Below are positions 6,162-12,728 of a stretch of DNA of 23,794 nt, one piece after another. Every line of letters starts with the position of its first letter. Position 1 is the stretch's first letter. This DNA comes from JACCWM01 sp040393065. GTDB taxonomy: Bacteria > Myxococcota_A > Bradymonadia > Bradymonadales > Bradymonadaceae. Location of the stretch: NCBI GenBank assembly GCA_040393065.1, contig JBEBUW010000071.1, positions 1-23,794 on the forward strand. The letters run 5' to 3'. The notes beneath the pieces were generated by a model. The model searched no databases. It was not told the origin of the DNA and saw only the letters and a program-made list of their open reading frames with translations. The translations under genes were made by a program, and so were the position numbers.

Positions 6162-8156
6162 ATGATGGCATTTTCAAACGAATTTATCTCTCACGAGCTT
6201 GAGCCCGGCGAACTGTTCTGTGATCGCTACCGAATCCAGAGACGCATCGCGGATGGCGGCATGGCATCGATCTATCTTGCCATCGATGAGAGTACGCGTG
6301 TTGAAGTCGCGATCAAAGTCCTGTTTTCCTATTACAGCGACAACGCCGTCATTCGCGCGCGCTTTCTGGATGAGGGACGGATTCAGGCGATGCTTCGCCA
6401 TCCGAACATTGTGCACGTCTACCGCGTGGTGACAAAGCCGCTTTTGTGTTTCGTGATGGAGTTTGTCGACGGCGAGACACTGGAAGATTATCTGAAAAAG
6501 GCCGGGGCGCTGGAGGAGCGCGAGGTGCTGGAAGTGATGTTGCCCGTGCTGTCGGCGATCGGTATGGCGCACAGCAAGGGCATCATCCACCGGGATTTAA
6601 AGCCGAGCAATATCCTCGTGCAGCAGACGCCGCAGGGACTTGTGCCCAAGGTCATGGACTTTGGCGTGGCCAAAGTAACGTCCGGGCGCGATTTGACGGC
6701 GGCCGGCACCACGGTCGGCACCCTGCATTATATGAGCCCGGAACAGATTGTGGGTTCGCGCTCGATCGACGGCCGCGCCGATATCTACAGTCTGGGCGTG
6801 ACGCTCTACAAGCTCGTGACCGGCGAAGTACCCTTCAACGCATCGACGGAATTTGCGCTGATGATGGCACAGGTCGAAGCCGCGCCCGCCGCGCCGAGCA
6901 CGGTTCGCGAAGGCGTTTCGCGCCGCATGGAATCCATCATTCTGCGCGCACTCGAAAAAGAACCCGCGCGGCGCTACCAGTCGATCAAGGAATTTACCTC
7001 GGCCTTGATGTCACTCGGCGAAGATCCCGATGTGATGGATACCGACACGATGTCGATTCCGCGCGAACTGCTTGAATACGCGATGATGGCTGACGAAGTC
7101 GCCAAAGACCGCACCGCTCAGTACACCATGGAACACCTGGCTGCCGCCGGCCTGCTCAGCGGCAACAGCGATGCCGATACCATCGAATTTGGCGAACCCA
7201 CGCAGGAATTGTCATTCCGATTCCGCGAAGAAATCCGCGCCGATGCTCGCCACAAAGCGCGCGAACCGGCCGTCAACGAAACCATGGAGCTGGACGAAGC
7301 CGACATCGCAGATCTCGATGAAACCATGCTTCTCTCGCGCCCCGAAATCACGGTCGTCACGCCGCCCCGCGACAGCCACGAATTTTTGCACGCCGACGGC
7401 GACACCGACGGCCTGGCCGATACCCAGGAAATGATCTCCAAACTGCGCGATTCCGGAGATCTGGGCGCAACCCAGGAAATGCCCCAACGCGTCCGAGAAG
7501 GCGCAGCCGTCGATCGCAAAAACTCCGGCGCAATCTCCGTTGAAGTCACCGACGCCGCCGAAACCGTGGTCAGCAAACGCTGGACCACCTCTGCCGCCAA
7601 CCCCTCCCGGCGCGGCGGTGTGGTCGGGCTCGACCGCGGCGCCGACAGCCAGGAAGTCACCAAAGTAAGCTGGAAAGACCCCCCCCGACCTGCCCACCCG
7701 ACGCCTCCTCGCCGCACCGCCCTGGAAGACGTACAGGCCATCGAACCGCAGCGCATCAGCGCCAAAAACGCCAAACGCGACACCGCGCGCATGCAGCAAC
7801 CGGTTCCCATCGCCGGATTCGCCACCGGCACCGCCGGCCTGAACCCTGCCCAATCTCCCGGCCAATCCCCGGCCGACCGCAAGGATGCCGACGGAAACCT
7901 CGAACCCATCACCAGCCCCGAGCGTCCGTCGGCCTATGCGCATCTTGCCCAAATGCAGGTCAAACCCGCCGTCCAACAAGAAGAAGCCGCCTCCTACCTG
8001 CGCCCGCAGGGCGGCCACACCGAACAAACCCGCACCGCACCCGAAACCACCCATCCCGAAGTCGGCGGCATCCCCAGATGGCTCATCATCGCCGGCCTGG
8101 TCGTCCTGCTCGGCGTCGTTTTGATCGGGGTGATCGCTGCGGTGCTTGCGGGTTGA
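6162..8156 (+). CDS. transmembrane Ser/Thr protein kinase (PknB/Pkn-type)
   Basis: 664 residues. The kinase domain (about 23-290) is complete: Gly-rich loop IADGGMASIYLA, VAIKV with K52, catalytic HRDLKPSN (D145, K147, N150), DFG at 166-168, and the GTLHYMSPEQ activation segment. A long low-complexity linker (about 295-635) follows, with repeated acidic threonine motifs (DTM, ETM, TQEM), then a C-terminal transmembrane helix at about 637-662. This puts the kinase in the cytoplasm with essentially no periplasmic sensor, so input probably comes through partners. It phosphorylates Ser/Thr on unknown targets. A second ATG follows directly (6165) and the ribosome-binding site is weak. Confidence 0.93.
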   Translation: MMAFSNEFISHELEPGELFCDRYRIQRRIADGGMASIYLAIDESTRVEVAIKVLFSYYSDNAVIRARFLDEGRIQAMLRHPNIVHVYRVVTKPLLCFVMEFVDGETLEDYLKKAGALEEREVLEVMLPVLSAIGMAHSKGIIHRDLKPSNILVQQTPQGLVPKVMDFGVAKVTSGRDLTAAGTTVGTLHYMSPEQIVGSRSIDGRADIYSLGVTLYKLVTGEVPFNASTEFALMMAQVEAAPAAPSTVREGVSRRMESIILRALEKEPARRYQSIKEFTSALMSLGEDPDVMDTDTMSIPRELLEYAMMADEVAKDRTAQYTMEHLAAAGLLSGNSDADTIEFGEPTQELSFRFREEIRADARHKAREPAVNETMELDEADIADLDETMLLSRPEITVVTPPRDSHEFLHADGDTDGLADTQEMISKLRDSGDLGATQEMPQRVREGAAVDRKNSGAISVEVTDAAETVVSKRWTTSAANPSRRGGVVGLDRGADSQEVTKVSWKDPPRPAHPTPPRRTALEDVQAIEPQRISAKNAKRDTARMQQPVPIAGFATGTAGLNPAQSPGQSPADRKDADGNLEPITSPERPSAYAHLAQMQVKPAVQQEEAASYLRPQGGHTEQTRTAPETTHPEVGGIPRWLIIAGLVVLLGVVLIGVIAAVLAG

Positions 8157-8160
8157 GTAG

Positions 8161-8250
8161 GGAAAAGCAAAGACAAAAGGCGCACGCGAAGACGCGAAGA
8201 CGCGAATGGGCGCGAAGAAAAACTAAGAAAGGCTAAGAAAAGAAAGGGAA
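8161..8250 (+). repeat. dispersed purine-rich element, copy 3
   Basis: Starts ggaaaagcaaagacaaaagg and continues cgcacgcgaag, then gacgcgaagacgcgaatggg and a purine-rich tail. It lies just after the kinase stop and matches the start of the element at 841 almost base for base. Confidence 0.6.
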
Positions 8251-8252
8251 AG

Positions 8253-8306
8253 ATGTTCCAATGTCTATCGCTTTCCTCGCAAGTCAGGCGATAGACGTTG
8301 GAACAT
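8253..8306. other. long 19-bp hairpin downstream of the kinase gene
   Basis: The arms 8253-8271 (atgttccaatgtctatcgc) and 8288-8306 are complementary over 19 positions; the single difference becomes a U-G wobble in + strand RNA. The loop is 16 nt. No T-run follows, so this is not a classic intrinsic terminator. It may end or stabilise the kinase mRNA, or be a REP/MITE-like element. Confidence 0.7.
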
Positions 8307-8483
8307 GCTTTGGCGGAGCGTTCGCAGCACAAAAAGCAGAGGTATGCCGGTTTTTTTGAAGATCGATGTTTTCCACCGGCCTTCCTGGCCTGGCGAAAAC
8401 CGATTTCTCTGTGAGCCGTGGGGGTCAGATCCCGGATAAATATCGTCGGGATGGCTGCAATCGAATCTCGTGAAGGTGCCGAA

Positions 8484-8945
8484 CATCGAAATGGGTGCTC
8501 GCAACCTTTCTCAACCCCGTCCCCAACACCGATTTCGTATTTTTAGAGGGGTATTTACCTCGATATTTTCAGTCAGGCGCTCCAAAAACCGGCTTTTGAC
8601 CCCCGAATTTGTTCAGCGGTTTTGTTTTGGGTGGGGGCGAAGATCCCCCGAAAATGCAATTTCGCTCATTTTTACCGGGCTTTTATCCCACCGCCTGAGC
8701 GAAAACTCTTCGGAGATCCCTTTCGAGATAGATCCCGATCATCGAAAGGGGTGATCGGCACCTTTCTCAACCCCGGCGCAAACATCGATTTCTTATTTTT
8801 GGTGCGGTTCTCGGCTGGCAAATCAATGCACTGACTTCAAAAATGAAGTTTTTACCCCGCTCATGGATTCAGTGTTTTTAATTTTGGGCGAGGAGAGTAC
8901 CCCGTTTAATTTGGAGAAATCGGAAAAAACGGGGTTGTACATCGT
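8484..8945. repeat. diverged tandem duplication in a gene-free region
   Basis: 8157-9002 holds no gene I can support. Within it, 8484-8545 and 8740-8800 are clearly alike (catcgaaa.ggggtg..cg, cacctttctcaacccc, then catcgattTC.TATTTTT-type sequence), about 256 bp apart. Weaker similarity continues after each copy (aaaaa..cttttgacccc; ttttgggtggggg or ttttgggcgagga; then cccc), suggesting two old copies of a unit near 250 bp. Short ORFs here differ between copies and look fortuitous. The G/C homopolymer runs and T-rich tracts suggest structured non-coding DNA or remnants of a lost element. Confidence 0.55.
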
Positions 8946-9002
8946 ATTTGTTCAGGTTTTTGGGTGTCGATTCGACACATACCTTAAAACTCTTTAATCA
9001 GG

Positions 9003-9539
9003 TCAGGAAAACTCAGTAGATTCAATATCAAACTCACCTTCAAGTTTATGAATCAGCCGTTTCAACTCTTCCCAGGGATCGATTCGTTCTTTACCTGCAT
9101 GTTCTTCTGGAGGTGTATAATACCGCCAACATCGCGCCATCTCATTGGGGTAATCAAATTCTGCATAAACTTCATCAATCAGTACAAAACCTAATTCAGA
9201 TCCATCACCATCAGCATTCCCTACTTCATAAACAGTTTTTAAAAAAGCGTATAACCAACGCCTCTTCTCCAGAAATCCGCTTACATCCTCATCAAAGCAA
9301 TTAACACCAGCCCAGGATTCCAGTTGCTCATCAATTTCATGATCATGCAAACCAGTAATCATCGCTAATTCTATAGCTTCTGGCGCATTGTCTTTCATTA
9401 AGAAGCTTTCCGCGTAACTCTCAATTGCATCCCGATCAGCCCATCCTTTTCGAAAGCCGACCAATAACGTCAACGGATCTAACAGCGAGCTTTTCTTAAG
9501 GATATTATATATCCCTGGCAGATAATTAAATATTTTCAC
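9003..9539 (-). CDS. candidate immunity protein (DUF2247-like)
   Basis: 178 residues, acidic, no signal peptide. The N-terminal part (aromatic LxWG-like stretch GFRKGWADRDAIESYA, then an IELA helix) resembles DUF2247-type immunity proteins, but this is recalled from pattern only. It starts with GTG, overlapping the toxin stop by four bases (GTGA), the usual coupling of a toxin to its antidote. Base composition is AT-rich like the rest of the island, pointing to horizontal origin. Expected role: cytoplasmic neutralisation of the adjacent toxin. Confidence 0.6.
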   Translation of the reverse strand: MKIFNYLPGIYNILKKSSLLDPLTLLVGFRKGWADRDAIESYAESFLMKDNAPEAIELAMITGLHDHEIDEQLESWAGVNCFDEDVSGFLEKRRWLYAFLKTVYEVGNADGDGSELGFVLIDEVYAEFDYPNEMARCWRYYTPPEEHAGKERIDPWEELKRLIHKLEGEFDIESTEFS

Positions 9540-9943
9540 TTATATACCTGCCTATTAGGAATACCAGAAATTGTTCCATTCGGAATGAACAGGCGATGAG
9601 TTACTTCGCCTTGGTCAATAATCCATTCAAAAATCCCGGATTTACCATTCAAAGAGCCCTCTACTTGAAGTAATTCAGACATCCTGTTTACTTCTCCTCC
9701 TCGCCCTTTCGTTTCAATCATAAATCGCTTTGCATCTTTTGAATAATTATCAATAATGTCCGGAAAATTATGATAAGCATCAGTTTTTGTTGCTGCCGTA
9801 CCACTCCTCGGAAGACCAACAACACTTTTTGTTTTCGTATTATGAACCAGCGTCCCTGCCTGGCCCACAAAATACGTATGAAACTCATCGACCGTCAGGT
9901 TGTAGACGATGGCCGATTGCTGCACCCACGTGGCGCTTCCCAG
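9536..9943 (-). CDS. orphan HINT-toxin end, cassette A (5'-truncated)
   Basis: The reading frame opens after a TAG at 9944-9946 and starts inside a HINT domain; the first conventional start is GTG at 9925. The conserved HINT end (VYNLTVDEFHTYFVG, LVHN) is followed by a toxin domain of about 100 residues with GLPRSGTA, HNFPDIIDNY, SLNGKSGIFEW and THRLFIP motifs. I recognise this as a recurrent C-terminal toxin type but cannot name its activity. There is no secretion or repeat domain, so it cannot be delivered by itself; it looks like a silent cassette able to recombine onto a full-length toxin. The 109-bp HINT portion is repeated in cassette B. Confidence 0.7.
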   Translation of the reverse strand: MGSATWVQQSAIVYNLTVDEFHTYFVGQAGTLVHNTKTKSVVGLPRSGTAATKTDAYHNFPDIIDNYSKDAKRFMIETKGRGGEVNRMSELLQVEGSLNGKSGIFEWIIDQGEVTHRLFIPNGTISGIPNRQVYK

Positions 9944-9945
9944 CT
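9837..9945 (-). repeat. 109-bp direct repeat (HINT end), copy A
   Basis: By eye identical over 109 bp to 10926-11034, 1089 bp away. It encodes the last part of the HINT domain up to its terminal His-Asn. The identity stops on one side at the HINT/toxin junction and on the other at cagct. Confidence 0.95.
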
Positions 9946-10047
9946 ATAGATTGTGCAATTTCGCTTCTAAGAAGCCTTTTGAAGGGAACTGGTTTGTAGT
10001 TATTTAATAATTCAGACGTAGCGAGACGAGGAAGATAATACGATGTT

Positions 10048-10281
10048 CTATTTGTTTTTATAAAAATTATCCAACATAATACTGGCTTCTTGAATAGCGT
10101 CTTGTAAACGGGGAAAGGATAACCTCCACCATTTATCATTTTTTGTGGGATAAATCGTAATTCTATGCGGCGGTGCGCCGTATACCTTCGCAAATAGTTC
10201 ATTTGAAAAAAGTATATTCACGGCAATTAAAGAGTCGTCGTTCGCATCTTGCTGTTGTTGAACGCTAAAGTCTTTATTCAT
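10048..10281 (-). CDS. small candidate immunity protein, second paralogue
   Basis: 77 residues, ATG start with AGGAAAAA just upstream. The core NELFAKVYGAPPHRITIYP...WWRLSF...AIQEA aligns by eye with the neighbouring 86-residue protein (FAELIEPPPYKMYVYW...LWDMPF...IIREV): a PP(H/Y)(R/K) turn, a Tyr-containing strand, Trp, Phe and a C-terminal helix. It lies 41 bp downstream of that gene. It is probably a duplicated, diverged immunity gene for toxin B or for a toxin lost from this site. AT-rich. No known family recognised. Confidence 0.6.
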   Translation of the reverse strand: MNKDFSVQQQQDANDDSLIAVNILFSNELFAKVYGAPPHRITIYPTKNDKWWRLSFPRLQDAIQEASIMLDNFYKNK

Positions 10282-10322
10282 GTCTTTTTCCTGTTCGGAA
10301 AGAACTAGTTAAAAGTACAAAA

Positions 10323-10583
10323 TCAAATATCGTCGTCATGATTTCCTTCTTTCGGTTGATTCCTATCGGCTCTTTCCTTTACCTCACGAATAATATTTTT
10401 AAAAACGTCAAAAGGCATGTCCCATAATTCTTTATCTTCATACCAATATACGTACATCTTATAAGGAGGTGGTTCAATCAGTTCTGCAAAGGCATATCTC
10501 CCTATACCTATTTCATAGTTTAATAAATCACCTGGCTCTTGATCGCTTGTTACTAAAATCTCATATTCTTCATCTGTGTCCAT
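10323..10583 (-). CDS. small candidate immunity protein for toxin B
   Basis: 86 residues, very acidic, starting 8 bp after the toxin B stop with an AGGTG site before the ATG. Acidic small proteins directly behind a HINT-toxin module are usually the antidote; here the toxin is a probable RNase and basic, which fits. The PPPYKMYVYW core is shared with the next gene (10048-10281). The function is inferred from position; no family is identified. Confidence 0.65.
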   Translation of the reverse strand: MDTDEEYEILVTSDQEPGDLLNYEIGIGRYAFAELIEPPPYKMYVYWYEDKELWDMPFDVFKNIIREVKERADRNQPKEGNHDDDI

Positions 10584-10591
10584 CTTTACAC

Positions 10592-11233
10592 CTATGGGTT
10601 AAGGAAGCCAATAAAGTCCCCATCTACATTGAATCGTGCTCCACGTCCTGACGGATCACGAACTTCAACAACTTTACCGAATTTTGTTGTCTCTCTAGTC
10701 ACAAATGATGCTCCCGGTGATGTTATAATTGCATCTAAAACAGCTTGTCCTTGTTTATTAATATCTGCCGGCGAACCAGAAACTCCAGGAAGATGTTCTG
10801 AACCGCGCTGCCCGTGCTTTTGAAGCGCTCGACCCGCTTTAGTGAGTTTTCCGCCTTTATCTGCTGGATCTAATTTACTAGCGTTTCTTGAGAGGATATC
10901 AACATTATTTTCCCATCTACAATTTGTATTATGAACCAGCGTCCCTGCCTGGCCCACAAAATACGTATGAAACTCATCGACCGTCAGGTTGTAGACGATG
11001 GCCGATTGCTGCACCCACGTGGCGCTTCCCAGCTTGAGCCAGGCGCCGGAGGAGCTTAAAAGAGCGTCCTCGGCTTCGAGCTCGGCGGCACGTACGAAGC
11101 GTCCGAGATCCGGGCGATAAAACGGATGTTCGGCAGTGGTGACGATGCGTTCAACCTGACCAGTGTCATGCAGAATGTCGCGGGCGAGGAGAAGGACGCT
11201 GTCTTTCAGGAAATCCGGGTAATCATAAAACCT
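10592..11233 (-). CDS. orphan HINT-toxin end, cassette B (5'-truncated, RNase-like toxin)
   Basis: The frame is open from a TAG at 11234-11236. It reads the C-terminal half of a pretoxin HINT domain (TTAEHPFYRPDLGRFV, AEDALL, VYNLTVDEF, LVHN) and then a toxin domain of about 110 residues with KAGRALQKHGQR, GQAVLDAI and GRGARFNVDGDFIGFL. That pattern recurs at the ends of RHS and CDI proteins and is probably an RNase of the BECR/EndoU-like kind, though I am not certain of the family. The first start codon is GTG at 11014, inside HINT. No upstream delivery domains exist; 11233 falls within the terminator of the next gene, so the cassette looks silent. Confidence 0.72.
   Translation of the reverse strand, partial: RFYDYPDFLKDSVLLLARDILHDTGQVERIVTTAEHPFYRPDLGRFVRAAELEAEDALLSSSGAWLKLGSATWVQQSAIVYNLTVDEFHTYFVGQAGTLVHNTNCRWENNVDILSRNASKLDPADKGGKLTKAGRALQKHGQRGSEHLPGVSGSPADINKQGQAVLDAIITSPGASFVTRETTKFGKVVEVRDPSGRGARFNVDGDFIGFLNP
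10926..11034 (-). repeat. 109-bp direct repeat (HINT end), copy B
   Basis: Apparently identical partner of 9837-9945. In this copy the HINT sequence continues further upstream (to 11233), so this is the longer cassette. Confidence 0.95.
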
Positions 11234-11266
11234 CTACAGTTATGGGTATCTGTAGAGGTTTTATGA
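11223..11266. terminator. 17-bp hairpin terminator at the cassette boundary
   Basis: The arms 11223-11239 and 11250-11266 form a perfect 17-bp stem with a 10-nt loop. The stem contains aaaacc/ggtttt, so a T-rich stretch exists on either strand. It is the likely intrinsic terminator of the minus-strand hydrolase gene ending at 11297. The truncated HINT frame ends inside it. Confidence 0.8.
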
Positions 11267-11296
11267 CGAGAGGCAAGAATCAATCGCGGTGAAAAA

Positions 11297-11947
11297 TCAC
11301 CAGTCGGAGCGCAGGAAGGGGTTGTGGCGGAGTTCGCGTTCGATGGTGGTGGCGGGGCCGTGGCCGGAGAGGACGCGGGTGGCGGGGGGCAGGGCTTTGA
11401 GGCGGTCGAGGGATTGCTTGATGTGGGCGACGTTGCCGCCGGGCAGGTCGGTGCGGCCGATGCTGTTGGCGAAGAGAACGTCGCCGCTAAAGAGGGTGTT
11501 CTGGGCTTCGAAATAGAAGGCGACGCTGCCGGGGCTGTGGCCCGGGAGCAGCAAAACTCGGGCTTGCAATTCACCTATAGAGATCACATCTTGCTCGTCG
11601 ATGAAGGTATCGACCGGCGGCAACGCTTGAAGCTGCATACCGTACATCATCGCTTGCATGGGCGCGGCCTGATAGAGCTGCATATCGTCTTTATGCATGT
11701 AGATGGGCGCGTTGGTTTCGGCTTTGATTTCGGGTAAAGCTGCGACATGATCGATGTGCGCGTGGGTCTGCAAAATTTTCGAGATGGTAAGTTTGTGGTC
11801 GCGCGCTTTCTGGAGCAGGCCGGGGGCGTTTCCTCCGGCATCGATGATTGCACCGTCCCCTGTTTTCGGGCAGCCCACAACATAGACGTTGGTCTGAAAG
11901 GGGCCCACGGTAAGAGATTCGATGATGATTTCAGATTGATTTGCCAC
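11297..11947 (-). CDS. metallo-beta-lactamase-fold hydrolase (glyoxalase II/YcbL-like)
   Basis: 216 residues from a GTG start preceded by AGGAG at 6 nt; the frame is open further upstream, but that extension overlaps the divergent kinase gene and has no domain. Metal ligands are complete: H62, H64, D66, H67 (THAHIDH), H137 (PGHSPGS), D156 (FSGDVLF) and H196 (SGHGPAT). The short length without the glyoxalase II C-terminal domain fits the YcbL-like subgroup, which hydrolyses thioesters such as S-lactoylglutathione or related substrates; the exact substrate cannot be read from sequence. Cytoplasmic. Confidence 0.9.
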   Translation of the reverse strand: MANQSEIIIESLTVGPFQTNVYVVGCPKTGDGAIIDAGGNAPGLLQKARDHKLTISKILQTHAHIDHVAALPEIKAETNAPIYMHKDDMQLYQAAPMQAMMYGMQLQALPPVDTFIDEQDVISIGELQARVLLLPGHSPGSVAFYFEAQNTLFSGDVLFANSIGRTDLPGGNVAHIKQSLDRLKALPPATRVLSGHGPATTIERELRHNPFLRSDW

Positions 11948-11990
11948 AATGCACTCCTGACAATAATTCTTTAAAAAACACGCCGTGACC

Positions 11991-12716
11991 ATGACACAAC
12001 CCAGCGATCCTCGCCAGATCATTGAACTTGATCGATCTACTCGTCCTGCCAGAACAACAGAATTGGGAGAGCAAAATTCCGCGCCAGAACATGCGCAGGG
12101 AGCGGGGCGACGGCGGTATATTGCGGTGGCCGGCAATATCGGTTCGGGGAAAAGCTCGCTGGTCGAGTTTTTGTGTGCGCGCTACGACATCCAGCCGTTT
12201 TTTGAGCCCAATGAAGAGAATCCGTATCTGGAGGATTTTTATAAGGACATGAAGGCCTGGAGTTTTGCGAGCCAGATTTACTTTCTGGCGGCGAAATTCA
12301 AGTTGCATCTGGAGCTGGATGCGACGACGCATAATGTGCTGCAGGATCGCACGATCTGGGAAGATGCGGAGATTTTTGCGGAGAATCTGTATCGCCGAAA
12401 ACTGATGAGCAAGCGTGATTACAACACGTATCGTCAGTTGTATGAGGCGATTCAACAGCAGATTCAGCCGCCGGATTTGATGATTTATCTGCGCTGCCCG
12501 ATTCGGACGGTGCGCAAACGGATTGCGCTGCGGGGCCGGCCGATGGAACAAAACATTCCGTTGCCGTATTTGCGTCGTCTGCACGATTTGTATGAGGGTT
12601 GGATTGCGAATTATTCTCTTTCCCCGCTGGTGATCGTTCCGTCGCACAAGATCGATTATCTGACGGATCTGGTCGACTGCCACGACATCATGACAACGAT
12701 CGAAAAATACCTGTAA
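11991..12716 (+). CDS. deoxynucleoside kinase (dGK/dAK family)
   Basis: Phosphorylates deoxynucleosides in the salvage pathway. About 241 residues. The P-loop GNIGSGKSS lies at about 49-57, EPNEENPYLEDFY is the substrate-site motif, DRTIWEDAEIF (about 119-129) carries the DR[ST] motif, and RCPIRTVRKRIALRGR is the arginine-rich lid. The first 40 residues look disordered and the start is uncertain: GTG at 11985 and ATG at 11991 are both possible and no good ribosome-binding site is seen. Whether it prefers dA/dG or pyrimidines cannot be told. The Ppx/GppA gene follows after 12 bp. Confidence 0.9.
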   Translation: MTQPSDPRQIIELDRSTRPARTTELGEQNSAPEHAQGAGRRRYIAVAGNIGSGKSSLVEFLCARYDIQPFFEPNEENPYLEDFYKDMKAWSFASQIYFLAAKFKLHLELDATTHNVLQDRTIWEDAEIFAENLYRRKLMSKRDYNTYRQLYEAIQQQIQPPDLMIYLRCPIRTVRKRIALRGRPMEQNIPLPYLRRLHDLYEGWIANYSLSPLVIVPSHKIDYLTDLVDCHDIMTTIEKYL

Positions 12717-12728
12717 GCCAGTAAAAAT

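Noticed and set aside
8253..8306. Intrinsic terminator for the kinase
   Set aside because: The stem is strong but no T-run follows, so it is listed only as a hairpin.
8470..8834. Small plus-strand ORFs (94 and 70 codons) in the gap after the kinase
   Set aside because: They lie in different frames of a diverged duplicated non-coding unit, have no good ribosome-binding site and no family.
9885..10202. 105-codon minus-strand ORF across a HINT repeat and the second immunity gene
   Set aside because: Out of frame with both; the second immunity ORF has a good ribosome-binding site and a paralogue next door.
11948..12136. N-terminal extension of the metallo-hydrolase
   Set aside because: The frame is open but overlaps the divergent kinase gene; GTG at 11947 has AGGAG at 6 nt and starts exactly at the conserved domain.
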